From positions 1,158,001 through 1,222,000 of the forward strand of contig NZ_CP120635.1 in NCBI RefSeq assembly GCF_021353295.2: a stretch of 64,000 bases of DNA, written 5' to 3'. This DNA comes from Pseudodesulfovibrio thermohalotolerans (GTDB lineage Bacteria > Desulfobacterota > Desulfovibrionia > Desulfovibrionales > Desulfovibrionaceae). The position numbers were made by a program, and so were the translations under genes. Positions 10,524 to 19,794 of this stretch are shown here, piece by piece; positions within the stretch are counted from its first letter, which is position 1, and the number at the start of each line of letters is the position of its first letter. The notes under the pieces were generated by a model. That model did not search any database. It was not told the DNA's origin and saw only the letters and a program-made list of their open reading frames with translations.

Positions 10524-11118
10524 CCGCGTGCCGTTCGGCGGGAAGGCCGTCATCCTGGCCGTGTTTCTGTCTCTTGCGGCCATGTTTGCCACCAGTTTCA
10601 TCTACCGCCTGAACAACCCCAATCTGTTTGTGAAGTCGCAGGCCTCGCGCAGCGTCGCCCCCGACGATCACGGCGAGGCCGGTCCCGGTCCCATGGGCGG
10701 AGCCATGAGCGGGGCCATGTCCCGCGTCAAGGAATACATGGACAGGGTGAACAAGAACCCCGAGGACGTGGAAGCTCTTGTTGGGTTGGGCAATTCTTTC
10801 TTGATGATGCGCGCCTGGGACCGTGCCTTGGAGCCCCTGGAAAAGGCCCGGCAGCTCAAGCCGGAAGACGTCAAGGTGCTCAAGGCCGTGGGTATCGCCT
10901 ATTTCAACAAGCAAGAGTATGGCGAGGCGAGCGCGGCGTATGAGGATATCCTCAGGATCGACCCCGAAGACACCCTCGCGTTGTTCAATCTGGGCGTGAT
11001 TTACAAGCATTTTCTCAACAAGCCCGATGAGTCCCGGGCCTATTTCGAAAAGGTTCTGGCCCTGGAAAAAGGGGACGCGGAAATGCTGAAGCTCGCCCGG
11101 GAGGAGCTTGGCAAATAG
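10513..11118 (+). CDS. TPR protein, CcmI/NrfG-like, of the ccm operon
   Basis: 201 residues: an N-terminal membrane helix (about 11-30), a Gly/Met linker (GPGPMGGAMSGAMS), then three TPR units (GNSFLMMRAWDRALEPLEKA; GIAYFNKQEYGEASAAYEDI; GVIYKHFLNKPDESRAYFEK). CcmI-type TPR domains bind apocytochrome C-termini and present them for heme attachment. In this operon it is the only candidate for apocytochrome capture because ccmG and ccmH are missing; that role is inferred from position and architecture. Starts inside ccmD; last gene before the liv promoter. Confidence 0.8.
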   Translation: MTDSRVPFGGKAVILAVFLSLAAMFATSFIYRLNNPNLFVKSQASRSVAPDDHGEAGPGPMGGAMSGAMSRVKEYMDRVNKNPEDVEALVGLGNSFLMMRAWDRALEPLEKARQLKPEDVKVLKAVGIAYFNKQEYGEASAAYEDILRIDPEDTLALFNLGVIYKHFLNKPDESRAYFEKVLALEKGDAEMLKLAREELGK

Positions 11119-11170
11119 ATTGGGCAATGATTTTGGGGTGTTGATGCCATCTCGTCACAGGCGGATAAGA

Positions 11171-11198
11171 TTGACAAGAGCCTGAAAATAACTACAAT
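11171..11198 (+). promoter_or_regulatory. Sigma70-type promoter of the liv operon
   Basis: TTGACA at 11171-11176 and TACAAT at 11193-11198 with a 16-base spacer; six of six and five of six matches to consensus. Transcription would start near 11205, leaving a leader of about 100 bases before livK. Confidence 0.75.
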
Positions 11199-11218
11199 AT
11201 CTCATTCCGTGGCTTTAT

Positions 11219-11243
11219 CCGCCGAAAACGGAGTTTTCGGCGG
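11219..11243 (+). promoter_or_regulatory. Perfect hairpin in the livK leader
   Basis: CCGCCGAAAAC (11219-11229) and GTTTTCGGCGG (11233-11243) form an 11-bp perfect stem with a 3-base loop. No T run follows, so it is less likely a terminator than a 5'-leader structure (mRNA stabiliser or protein site) of the transcript starting near 11205; it could also protect the ccm transcript 3' end. Confidence 0.55.
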
Positions 11244-11305
11244 GCGTCTGCAGGTTTACACTATTGAGTGGTAACGAACCCTTATACATTTTGAGGAGAG
11301 GAAGC

Positions 11306-12481
11306 ATGAGAGTCAAGCTGAGTCTGATTGCCGTGTGTTTCGTTTTGGCGGCCATGCTGGCGGCCTGCGGCGGCGAAGCGAAGAAGGAAGAAAATAAAGA
11401 TGCCAAGGCCGATGTGGAGACCGGTGAAGTCGCCGCCCCCGCCAAGATTGTCCTCGGCGTTGCCGGCGCCCACTCCGGCGACCTGGCTTCCTACGGCCTG
11501 CCCAGCGCCAATGCGGCCAAGCTGGTTGCTCAGAAGATCAACGCCGCTGGCGGCGTGAACGGTGCCATGGTCGAAGTCGTTTCCCAGGACGACCAGTGCA
11601 AGCCCGAGCTGGCCACCAACGTTGCCACCAAGCTGCTCTCCGACGGCGTGAAGATTGTGCTCGGCCACATCTGCTCCGGCGCCACCAAGGCCGCGTTGCC
11701 CATTTATCTGGACGGCAAGATAGTGGTCATGTCTCCTTCCGCCACCAACCCCCCGCTGACCCAGTCGGGCGATTACCCGAATTTTTTCCGGACCATTGCT
11801 CCGGATGACGCCCAGGCCGCTCTGGAAGTCGCTTTCGCCAAGAGCCTCGGCCTGAAAAAGGTCGCCGTCATTCATGATAAGGGTGATTACGGCAAGGGCT
11901 TCGCCTCCTTCTGCAAGCAGTTCATTGATGCCGATCCGGCCATTGAAGTCGTCCTCTTCGAGGGCGTGACCCCCGGCGCGGTCGATTATTCCGCCGTGGT
12001 TCAGAAGATCAAGAGCTCCGGTGCCGAGGGCGTCATCTTCGGCGGCTATCACCCCGAGGCTTCCAAGATCGTTACCGGTATGCGCAAGAAGGATATGGAA
12101 ATCCCGTTCATGTCCGACGACGGCGTGAAGGACGACACCTTCATCAAGGTCGCCGGCAAGTACGCCGAAGGCGTCTACGCCACCGGCCCCATGGACTTCT
12201 CCAGCAATCCGCTTTACACGGAGGCCGTCGAGGCTCACAGGGCCGAATTCGGCTCCGATCCCGGCCCGTTCTTCCCCGAAGCCTATTCCGCCGCTCTGGC
12301 TCTGCTGAACGCGGTCAAGGTCGCGGGCGGAACCGATTACGACAAGTTGATCGATGCCCTGCACAACTCCTATGTCGACACCCCGGTCGGCAAGATCAAG
12401 TTCGATGCCAAAGGTGACGCCGAGGGCGTTGGCTTCGCCGTCTACCAGGTGAAAGACGGCAAGTACGTGGAAGTCAAGTAA
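11306..12481 (+). CDS. livK: Branched-chain amino acid ABC transporter substrate-binding lipoprotein
   Basis: 391 residues. Signal peptide with lipobox LAAC (Cys at about residue 20) followed by a charged linker (GGEAKKEENKDAKAD), then a Leu/Ile/Val-binding-type periplasmic fold: VLGVAGAHSGDLASYG, SPSATNPPLTQSGDYPNFFRT and AVIHDKGDYGKGFA are typical. It captures amino acids for LivHMGF. The ATG has GAGGAGAGGA about 8 bases upstream. The lipid anchor is notable for a Gram-negative binding protein but common in this lineage. Followed by a hairpin separating it from livH. Confidence 0.93.
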   Translation: MRVKLSLIAVCFVLAAMLAACGGEAKKEENKDAKADVETGEVAAPAKIVLGVAGAHSGDLASYGLPSANAAKLVAQKINAAGGVNGAMVEVVSQDDQCKPELATNVATKLLSDGVKIVLGHICSGATKAALPIYLDGKIVVMSPSATNPPLTQSGDYPNFFRTIAPDDAQAALEVAFAKSLGLKKVAVIHDKGDYGKGFASFCKQFIDADPAIEVVLFEGVTPGAVDYSAVVQKIKSSGAEGVIFGGYHPEASKIVTGMRKKDMEIPFMSDDGVKDDTFIKVAGKYAEGVYATGPMDFSSNPLYTEAVEAHRAEFGSDPGPFFPEAYSAALALLNAVKVAGGTDYDKLIDALHNSYVDTPVGKIKFDAKGDAEGVGFAVYQVKDGKYVEVK

Positions 12482-12505
12482 TTGTAAGTTTCCGAAAGGA
12501 GTAGA

Positions 12506-12542
12506 CCAGGGGACGGGCCAAAGCCCGTCCCCTGGATTTATT
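12506..12542 (+). terminator. Inter-cistronic hairpin (partial terminator or mRNA stabiliser) between livK and livH
   Basis: A 13-bp perfect stem, CCAGGGGACGGGC (12506-12518) with GCCCGTCCCCTGG (12523-12535), a 4-base loop and ATTTATTTA downstream. The T tract is broken by A, so read-through to livHMGF is expected, with extra expression of the binding protein. Confidence 0.75.
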
Positions 12543-12563
12543 TAATGAACAGGAATCACGACA

Positions 12564-13466
12564 ATGGAATATTTCCTTGAGCTGTTCATGGGTGGCCTCA
12601 CCCGCGGCAGCATTTATGCTCTGATAGCCCTCGGCTATACCATGGTCTACGGCATCATCGAGCTGATCAACTTTGCCCACGGTGAAATCTACATGATCGG
12701 TGCCTTCACCGGGCTCATCGTGGCAGGTCTGCTGACCATGCTTGGGTTCCCCGGTCCCGCCATCCTGGTCATCGCCATCGTCTGCGCGATCATCTGGGCG
12801 GCCGCATACGGGTTCACCATTGAGAAAATGGCCTACAAGCCTCTGCGGAACGCCCCCCGGCTGTCTCCGCTCATTTCCGCCATCGGCATGTCCATCTTCC
12901 TGCAAAACTATGTCATGCTCGCTCAGACCTCGGACTTTCTGCCTTTTCCCGAGTTGATCCCGCATTTCGATTTCGTTGACAGGATGGGCTCCATCCTGAG
13001 CTCGGCCGAGCTGGTCATCATTCTGGCGACCGTCGCTTCCTGCGTCGGCCTGACGCTGTTCATCAAGTTCACCAAGCTGGGCAAGGCCATGCGCGCCACG
13101 GCCCAGAACCGCAAAATGGCCATGTTGGTCGGCGTCAACGTGGACATGGTCATTTCGGCCACGTTCATCATCGGCTCCAGCCTGGCGGCCGTGGGCGGCG
13201 TGCTCATCGCCTCGCACATCGGCCAGATCAACTACTACATAGGCTTTATCGCGGGCATCAAGGCGTTCACCGCCGCAGTGCTCGGCGGCATCGGCTCCCT
13301 TCCCGGGGCCATGCTCGGCGGCCTGGTCCTCGGTCTGACCGAGGCGTTCGCCACCGGATACGTCTCCTCGGACTACGAGGACGTTTTCGCCTTCCTGCTG
13401 CTCGTCCTCATCCTGATTTTCAGGCCGTCGGGCATCATGGGCAAGGAAAAGACCCAGAAGGTCTAA
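12564..13466 (+). CDS. livH: Branched-chain amino acid ABC permease LivH
   Basis: 300 residues, about eight membrane helices. N-terminal GGLTRGSIYALIALGYTMVYG and INFAHGEIYMIGAF are LivH hallmarks; C-terminal GGIGSLPGAMLGGLVLGLTE is the EAA-like loop that contacts the ATPase. Forms the channel with LivM. Lies downstream of the livK hairpin in the same operon. Confidence 0.95.
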   Translation: MEYFLELFMGGLTRGSIYALIALGYTMVYGIIELINFAHGEIYMIGAFTGLIVAGLLTMLGFPGPAILVIAIVCAIIWAAAYGFTIEKMAYKPLRNAPRLSPLISAIGMSIFLQNYVMLAQTSDFLPFPELIPHFDFVDRMGSILSSAELVIILATVASCVGLTLFIKFTKLGKAMRATAQNRKMAMLVGVNVDMVISATFIIGSSLAAVGGVLIASHIGQINYYIGFIAGIKAFTAAVLGGIGSLPGAMLGGLVLGLTEAFATGYVSSDYEDVFAFLLLVLILIFRPSGIMGKEKTQKV

Positions 13467-13515
13467 AAGAGATCATCGCGGCCCCCGGGGCCGCCCACCG
13501 CGCAAGGAATATATC

Positions 13516-14802
13516 GTGAGCAACGAAAGCAACACCATGAACCAGAGCTTCTTCAGGTTCTTCCTGACCGCCGGGTGCGACAGTTTCGCCCATGCGGTCC
13601 GGAAGTCCTTTCTGGCGGCGCTGTGGTTCGTCTTCCTTACCTTTCCAATCATGGTCATTCGGGTGAACACCATCGAAAAGACCGTGGCCTGGAACTGGCA
13701 CAGGATCGGCTACGTGGCCCTGGCCGTGTTCTTCGGTTCCTTCGTCTGGCGCTGGCTGCTGGCGCGCAAGGAACTCAAGAAGGACGATTCGCGAAACGAG
13801 AGCAGGGTGGAATCCCTGTTGACCAAGTTGCAGTCCCATCCGGTCCTGAAGTATGCCGCCCTCGGACTGTTGGCCCTGGCCGCCATCGCCTATCCCCAGG
13901 TCTTTGACCTCTATCAGACCAACATCATGATTTCCTGCCTGGTCTACATCGTGCTCGGCCTCGGGTTGAACATCGTGGTCGGCCTGGCCGGTCTGCTCGA
14001 TCTGGGCTACGTCGCCTTCTACGCCGTGGGCGCCTACGCCTACGCGCTGTGCAACATGCATTGGGATATCGGCTTCTGGTACATGCTGCCAGTTGGCGCG
14101 GTTCTCGGCGCGGTTCTCGGCATCATCCTCGGTTTCCCTGTCCTGCGGTTGCGGGGCGACTACCTGGCCATCGTCACCCTGGGCTTCGGCGAGATTATTC
14201 GTCTCGTGCTCGAAAACTGGGGCGATGTCACCATGGGGCCTTCCGGCATATCCTCCATCGCCAGACCCGGCTTTTTCGGCATCAAGTTCGGCGTCATCGG
14301 CTCCACCCAATACATGTACTACATCATGTTCGGCGTGCTGATTCTGACCATCTTCTGCGTCAACCGGTTGCAGAATTCCCGCATCGGGCGCGCATGGCTG
14401 GCCCTGCGCGAGGACGAGATCGCCTGTCAGGCCATGGGCATCGACAAGATGAAGACCAAGCTCATGGCCTTTGCCCTGGGCGCGACCTGGGCCGGAATGG
14501 CCGGCGTGGTCTTCGCGGCCAAGACGACTTTCATCAACCCGGCCTCCTTCACCTTCTGGGAATCGGCCATCATCCTGTCCATCGTGGTCATCGGCGGCAT
14601 GGGCTCCATACGCGGCGTCATCGCCGGAGCCATCATCCTTATCCTGGTGCCCGAATACCTGCGCGAATTCGCGCAGTTCAGGATGCTCCTGTTCGGGGCC
14701 ATCATGGTCCTGGTGATGGTCTTCAGGCCCCAGGGCCTGATAAGCGCCAAGCGCAAGGTCTACGAATACAAGGTTGCCGCGACGGGGGCCGCCAATGAGT
14801 AA
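13516..14802 (+). CDS. livM: Branched-chain amino acid ABC permease LivM
   Basis: 428 residues. The N-terminal about 110 residues hold two extra hydrophobic segments before the LivM core (GLGLNIVVGLAGLLDLGYVAFYAVGAYAY). GGMGSIRGVIAGA near the C-terminus is the ATPase-contact loop. The start is GTG at 13516 with AAGGAA upstream. Ends overlapping livG by 8 bases. Confidence 0.94.
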   Translation: MSNESNTMNQSFFRFFLTAGCDSFAHAVRKSFLAALWFVFLTFPIMVIRVNTIEKTVAWNWHRIGYVALAVFFGSFVWRWLLARKELKKDDSRNESRVESLLTKLQSHPVLKYAALGLLALAAIAYPQVFDLYQTNIMISCLVYIVLGLGLNIVVGLAGLLDLGYVAFYAVGAYAYALCNMHWDIGFWYMLPVGAVLGAVLGIILGFPVLRLRGDYLAIVTLGFGEIIRLVLENWGDVTMGPSGISSIARPGFFGIKFGVIGSTQYMYYIMFGVLILTIFCVNRLQNSRIGRAWLALREDEIACQAMGIDKMKTKLMAFALGATWAGMAGVVFAAKTTFINPASFTFWESAIILSIVVIGGMGSIRGVIAGAIILILVPEYLREFAQFRMLLFGAIMVLVMVFRPQGLISAKRKVYEYKVAATGAANE

Positions 14803-15589
14803 TCCAGTCTTGAACGTCAGCGCCGTGAGCAAGGACTTCGGGGGCATTCGCGCCCTGGACGACGTCGATCTCGTGGTCAACGACAAGGAAATAGTGGCCC
14901 TCATCGGCCCCAACGGCGCAGGGAAGACCACCTTCTTCAACTGCATCACCGGCATTTACACGCCCACGTCCGGGGACGTTCTCATCGATCCCTCCGCGGA
15001 CGGTCATTCGCGCCGAATCAACGGCAAAAAGCCCAACATCGTGACCGAGCTGGGCATGGCCAGGACCTTTCAGAACATCCGCCTGTTCCCGTCCATGACT
15101 GCGCTGGAAAACGTTATGATCGGCACCCATTGCCGGACCAAGTCCTCCATCTGGGGGGCTATCTCGCGCAACCGGGCGACCCGCCGCGAGGAGCAGGCCG
15201 TCATCCAGAAGGCCTACGAACTGCTTGAGCTGGTCGGTCTGGCCGAGTTCGTCAACGAACTGGCCATGAACATGCCCTACGGCAAGCAGCGTCGCCTGGA
15301 GATCGCCCGGGCTCTGGCCACGGACCCGTTCCTTCTGCTTCTCGACGAACCCGCTGCGGGCATGAACCCGCAGGAGACCCGGGACCTGGAGGAGCTTATC
15401 GTCAGCATACGAGAACGGTTCAACATCTCCATCATGCTCATCGAGCACGACATGAAGATGGTCATGTCCATGTCCGACCGCATCTACGTTCTGGACTACG
15501 GGCGCATGATCGCGGACGGCACGCCCCGGGAGATCGCGGCGAATCCGGAGGTCATCAAGGCCTACCTCGGGGAGGAACACGATGACTAG
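14795..15589 (+). CDS. livG: Branched-chain amino acid ABC ATPase LivG
   Basis: 264 residues from ATG 14795. Walker A GPNGAGKTT, Q-loop region MARTFQNIRLFPSM, a signature helix written NMPYGKQRRLEIARAL (LSGGQ replaced by PYGKQ, usual in LivG), Walker B LLLLDEPAAGMNP, and switch His in LIEHDM. The start lies within the livM end, implying translational coupling. Confidence 0.95.
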   Translation: MSNPVLNVSAVSKDFGGIRALDDVDLVVNDKEIVALIGPNGAGKTTFFNCITGIYTPTSGDVLIDPSADGHSRRINGKKPNIVTELGMARTFQNIRLFPSMTALENVMIGTHCRTKSSIWGAISRNRATRREEQAVIQKAYELLELVGLAEFVNELAMNMPYGKQRRLEIARALATDPFLLLLDEPAAGMNPQETRDLEELIVSIRERFNISIMLIEHDMKMVMSMSDRIYVLDYGRMIADGTPREIAANPEVIKAYLGEEHDD

Positions 15590-16298
15590 GATGCTGGAAC
15601 TCAAGAAGGTCAACAGCTTTTACGGCAACATCCAGGCCCTGTACGACGTCGATCTGTACGTCGACCGGGGCGAGATAATCACCCTGATCGGGGCCAACGG
15701 CGCGGGCAAGTCGACCACCCTGATGACTATCTGCGGCGTGGTCCAGGCCCGCAGCGGCCAGGTCGTGTATCAGGAAGAAGACATCACCAGGCTTGCGCCC
15801 AACGCCATCGTCAGGCAGGGAATCTGCCAGGTTCCGGAAGGCCGTTTGATTTTTCCCGAGCTGACCGTTCAGGAAAATCTCGACATGGGCGCGTTCATGC
15901 GCAACAACAAGGCCGAGATCAAGCGGGACATCGAGTACTGCTTCGACCTTTTTCCGATTTTGGCCCGGCGGCGCAGGCAGCAGGGCGGAACCCTGTCCGG
16001 TGGCGAGCAGCAGATGCTCGCCATAGGCCGCGCACTCATGGCGCGTCCCTCGCTGCTGCTTCTGGACGAGCCGTCCATGGGGCTGGCGCCGCTCGTGGTC
16101 AAGCAGATCTTCGAGATCATCAAGAAGGTCAACAGCGAGAACAACACAACCATCTTCCTGGTGGAGCAGAACGCCAACCTGGCTCTGAAGATAGGCCACC
16201 GGGGGTATGTAATGGAAAACGGGAAGGTAGTGCTCTCGGACACCTGCGACAAGCTCCTCGCGAACGAGCAGGTGAAACAGGCTTACCTGGGTCTATAA
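15582..16298 (+). CDS. livF: Branched-chain amino acid ABC ATPase LivF
   Basis: 238 residues. Walker [10 protein letters not shown], signature [16 protein letters not shown], Walker [14 protein letters not shown], switch EQN ([10 protein letters not shown]), all LivF-type. ATG at 15582 overlaps the livG stop by 8 bases; a second in-frame ATG at 15591 is possible. Last gene of the operon. Confidence 0.95.
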   Translation: MTRMLELKKVNSFYGNIQALYDVDLYVDRGEIITLIGANGAGKSTTLMTICGVVQARSGQVVYQEEDITRLAPNAIVRQGICQVPEGRLIFPELTVQENLDMGAFMRNNKAEIKRDIEYCFDLFPILARRRRQQGGTLSGGEQQMLAIGRALMARPSLLLLDEPSMGLAPLVVKQIFEIIKKVNSENNTTIFLVEQNANLALKIGHRGYVMENGKVVLSDTCDKLLANEQVKQAYLGL

Positions 16299-16311
16299 CG
16301 GATCAAAACGG

Positions 16312-16337
16312 GGCCGGGCGATACGCTCGGCCTTGTC
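16312..16337 (+). terminator. Probable weak terminator between livF and guaB
   Basis: GGCCGGGCG (16312-16320) and CGCTCGGCC (16324-16332) pair with one G-U, followed by TTGTC only; no real T run, so termination is uncertain. Confidence 0.35.
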
Positions 16338-16371
16338 ATATACAGTCATCAAAACGCTCTGGAGGAATGAC

Positions 16372-17826
16372 ATGAGCAAAATACTTGATAAAGCCTTAAC
16401 CTTTGACGATGTGCTGCTGTTGCCGGGATATTCCAACGTCCTGCCCGATGCGGTGGACGTTTCCACCTACCTCACGCCTGAGATCAAACTGAACATTCCG
16501 CTGATCTCCGCAGCAATGGACACCGTCACCGAGTCCCGCATGGCCATCTCCATGGCCCGTCACGGCGGCGCGGGAGTCATCCACAAGAACATGTCCATTC
16601 GAGAACAGGCCAGGGAGATCGACCGGGTCAAGAAGTCCGAATCCGGCATGATCTCCGATCCCATCACCGTCCACCCCGACGACGATCTGGGCAAGGTCAA
16701 GGCCATCATGAGCGAGTACCGCATTTCCGGCCTGCCTGTCGTCAAGGGCGACCACCTTGTGGGCATCATCACCAACCGCGACATCCGGTTCGTGAGGGAT
16801 GACAAGCCCCTGGTTTCCGAACTGATGACATCCCGCAACCTGGTCACCGTCCCCGAGGGCATCGACAAGGAAGAGGCCAAGCGCAAGCTGCACCAGCATC
16901 GCATCGAAAAGCTGCTCGTGGTGGATGAAGAGAACCGCCTGAAAGGGCTGATCACCATCAAGGATATCGACAAGCACAACAAGTACCCCGACGCGGTCAA
17001 GGACGGCCGAGGCCGTCTGCTCGTCGGCGCAGCCATCGGCGTGGGGGCGGAATGCCTGTCCCGCTCCGAGGCCCTGCTGCACGCCGGTGCCGATTTCCTG
17101 GTCCTCGATTCCGCGCACGGCCATTCCGAGAACATTTTGAAGTCCGCCCGCTCGCTTCGCGCCGCCTTCCCGAATCTTCAGCTCGTCGGCGGTAACGTGG
17201 CCACCTACGAGGGCGCAAAGGCCCTCATCGAAGCCGGCGTGGACACCGTCAAGGTGGGCATCGGCCCAGGCTCCATCTGCACCACCCGCATTGTGGCGGG
17301 CGTGGGCGTCCCGCAAATAACCGCGGTTATGGAAGCGGGCAAGGCAACTCGCGAGGCCGACAAGTGCATCATCGCGGACGGCGGCATCAAGTACTCCGGC
17401 GATGTGGTCAAGGCACTGGCCGTGGGCGCGAACTCCTGCATGATGGGTTCCGTGCTGGCTGGTACCGAGGAGTCCCCGGGCGAGACAATCCTGTACCAGG
17501 GCCGCACCTACAAGCAGTATCGGGGCATGGGTTCCATCGACGCCATGAAGAAGGGCAGCTCGGACCGTTACTTCCAGGAGAAGTCCAAGAAGCTCGTTCC
17601 CGAAGGCATCGTGGGCCGCGTCCCCTATCGCGGCAAGGTGGGCGAGTCTCTGTACCAGTTCATTGGCGGCCTGCGTTCCGGCATGGGCTACACCGGTTCC
17701 GCCAATATCGGTGAACTGTTTGAAAAGTCCAGGCTGGTCCAGATTTCCTCGGCCGGTCTTCGGGAGTCCCACGTCCACGACGTGACGATAACCAAGCAGT
17801 CCCCCAATTATCGGGGCGACAGCTAA
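16372..17826 (+). CDS. guaB: Inosine-5'-monophosphate dehydrogenase
   Basis: 484 residues. Oxidises IMP to XMP with NAD, the committed step to guanine nucleotides. N-terminal [13 protein letters not shown]; two CBS domains about residues 95-205 inserted in the barrel; substrate loop GPGSICTTR with the catalytic C303; the flap contains the [16 protein letters not shown] segment. ATG at 16372 has GGAGGA 6 bases upstream. Forms a guanine pair with guaA downstream. Confidence 0.97.
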   Translation: MSKILDKALTFDDVLLLPGYSNVLPDAVDVSTYLTPEIKLNIPLISAAMDTVTESRMAISMARHGGAGVIHKNMSIREQAREIDRVKKSESGMISDPITVHPDDDLGKVKAIMSEYRISGLPVVKGDHLVGIITNRDIRFVRDDKPLVSELMTSRNLVTVPEGIDKEEAKRKLHQHRIEKLLVVDEENRLKGLITIKDIDKHNKYPDAVKDGRGRLLVGAAIGVGAECLSRSEALLHAGADFLVLDSAHGHSENILKSARSLRAAFPNLQLVGGNVATYEGAKALIEAGVDTVKVGIGPGSICTTRIVAGVGVPQITAVMEAGKATREADKCIIADGGIKYSGDVVKALAVGANSCMMGSVLAGTEESPGETILYQGRTYKQYRGMGSIDAMKKGSSDRYFQEKSKKLVPEGIVGRVPYRGKVGESLYQFIGGLRSGMGYTGSANIGELFEKSRLVQISSAGLRESHVHDVTITKQSPNYRGDS

Positions 17827-17897
17827 CCGCCGCCCCCCCGGCGCGGGAGCGTTAATTCGCCTTTTCATTTGTTCCATTGTGAATTAGAGAGAAACTC

Positions 17898-19442
17898 ATG
17901 CACGACAATAGAGTACTTATCCTTGATTTTGGCAGTCAGTTCACTCAGCTGATCGCGCGCCGAGTGCGCGAGGCCGGGGTGTATTCAGAGATTCACCCCT
18001 GCAACGTGGACCCCGAGCGGGTCAAGGCCTTCAAGCCCTCGGCGTTGATCCTGTCCGGCGGCCCTTCCAGTGTTCTGGAAGGCGGCTGCCCCGATCTGAA
18101 CATGGAATATCTCCAGATGGGCATTCCCGTTCTGGGCATCTGCTATGGTATGCAGCTCATGGCCCACAAGCTCGGCGGCAGGGTGGTTGCGTCCACCGAC
18201 CGCGAGTACGGACGCGCCCAGTTCACCGCCCTGAACGACAGCGTCCTGTTCGACGGGGTCGAGGAAAAAGACGATCTGACCGTGTGGATGTCCCACGGCG
18301 ACCGGGTCGAGGCGCTGCCCGAGGGCTTCCTGCCCATGGGCAAGACCGATTCCATCGAGTTCGCTGCCATGGGTGATCCTGCGCGGAAATTCTACGCTCT
18401 TCAGTTCCACCCCGAAGTGGCCCACACCACGGACGGTGCCCTCATCCTCCAGAACTTCCTGTTCAAGGTCGCCGGTCTCAAGGCCACTTGGTCCATGGCG
18501 TCCTTCGTCGACACGACCATCGATGCTCTCAAGGAGCAGGTCGGCGACGCCAAGGTTGTGCTCGGCCTGTCCGGCGGCATCGACTCCACCGTGGCCGCCG
18601 TCATGCTGCACAAGGCCATAGGCAAGAACCTGCACTGCATTTTCGTGGACAACGGGCTGCTGCGCATGGGTGAACGCGAGGAAGTCATCGGCTTCTTGGC
18701 CGAGCATTTCGACCTCAACGTCAAGATGGTCGACGCCTCGGACGAGTTCCTGGCGGACCTTAAGGGCGTCGAGGACCCGGAAAAGAAGCGCAAGCTCATC
18801 GGCTACAAGTTTATCGAGGTCTTCGACCGCGAGGCCAAGGCCATCGAAGGGGTCGAGTTCCTGGGACAGGGCACCCTGTACCCGGACGTCATCGAGTCCG
18901 AATCCTTCAAGGGCCCCTCGGCGGTCATCAAGTCCCATCACAACGTGGGCGGCCTGCCCGAGAAGATGAACCTCAAGCTGGTGGAACCCCTGCGCGAGCT
19001 GTTCAAGGATGAAGTGCGCCGCGCCGCTTACGAGCTGGGGCTTCCCGAGCACATCATCTGGCGTCAGCCCTTCCCCGGTCCGGGCCTGTCCATCCGCATC
19101 ATCGGTGAAGTTACCGAGGAGCGGCTCCAGATTCTCCGCCTGGCGGACAAGATCGTCCAGAACGAGATGCAGGCCTCCGATTGGTACCGCAAGGTCTGGC
19201 AAGGCTTCGCCGTGCTCCTGCCGCTCAAGACCGTGGGCGTCATGGGCGATGATCGTACCTACGAGAACGTCATCGCGCTGCGCATCGTCGATTCACTCGA
19301 CGCCATGACCGCTGACTGGTCCCGGCTTCCCTCGGAACTCCTGGCCCGCATGTCCAACCGGATCATCCGCGAGGTCAAGGGCGTGAACCGGGTGGTTCTG
19401 GACATCTCCTCCAAGCCGCCGAGCACCATCGAGTGGGAATAA
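17898..19442 (+). CDS. guaA: GMP synthase (glutamine-hydrolysing)
   Basis: 514 residues. Converts XMP to GMP with glutamine and ATP. Class I amidotransferase domain with C82 in GICYGMQ and H171/E173 in [11 protein letters not shown] pyrophosphatase P-loop SGGIDS at residues 225-230; C-terminal dimerisation domain ending in PPSTIEWE, the invariant GuaA tail. AGAGAGAAA lies before the ATG. Separated from guaB by 71 bases. Confidence 0.97.
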   Translation: MHDNRVLILDFGSQFTQLIARRVREAGVYSEIHPCNVDPERVKAFKPSALILSGGPSSVLEGGCPDLNMEYLQMGIPVLGICYGMQLMAHKLGGRVVASTDREYGRAQFTALNDSVLFDGVEEKDDLTVWMSHGDRVEALPEGFLPMGKTDSIEFAAMGDPARKFYALQFHPEVAHTTDGALILQNFLFKVAGLKATWSMASFVDTTIDALKEQVGDAKVVLGLSGGIDSTVAAVMLHKAIGKNLHCIFVDNGLLRMGEREEVIGFLAEHFDLNVKMVDASDEFLADLKGVEDPEKKRKLIGYKFIEVFDREAKAIEGVEFLGQGTLYPDVIESESFKGPSAVIKSHHNVGGLPEKMNLKLVEPLRELFKDEVRRAAYELGLPEHIIWRQPFPGPGLSIRIIGEVTEERLQILRLADKIVQNEMQASDWYRKVWQGFAVLLPLKTVGVMGDDRTYENVIALRIVDSLDAMTADWSRLPSELLARMSNRIIREVKGVNRVVLDISSKPPSTIEWE

Positions 19443-19476
19443 TCCGAGAGACTAAACCGAATATTCAGGTGAGCAT

Positions 19477-19788
19477 ATGTTTGGAATAGGCGGACCAGAG
19501 TTACTGATTATCTGCGTGGTGGCGCTCATCGTCATCGGCCCCCAGAAACTGCCCGAGCTGCTTCGGTCGCTGGGCAAGGGCGTGGCGGAGTTCAAGCGTG
19601 TCGGCAACGAAGTCAAGTCGACCCTGGATGACGAAGTCACCAAGGCCGAGACTGAGGCCCGCAAGAAGGAAGTGGACGCCGAATTGGCCCGCCGAAAGGC
19701 CGCCAAGGCCAAGGAAGAGCCCGCTGTCGAGCAGGCCGCTGAGGCGGCTCCGGCCCCCGAAGCCGAGTCCGAAGAGAAAAAGGCCTAA
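19477..19788 (+). CDS. tatB: Sec-independent translocase subunit TatB/TatA-like
   Basis: 103 residues. An N-terminal membrane helix ([20 protein letters not shown]), the hinge GPQKLPELL, an amphipathic helix ([16 protein letters not shown]) and a charged Ala/Glu/Lys tail. The GPQKLPELL hinge and long tail favour TatB. It directly precedes tatC, as expected for the receptor complex for twin-arginine proteins. A separate TatA is not in the window. Confidence 0.88.
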   Translation: MFGIGGPELLIICVVALIVIGPQKLPELLRSLGKGVAEFKRVGNEVKSTLDDEVTKAETEARKKEVDAELARRKAAKAKEEPAVEQAAEAAPAPEAESEEKKA

Positions 19789-19794
19789 AGTCGA

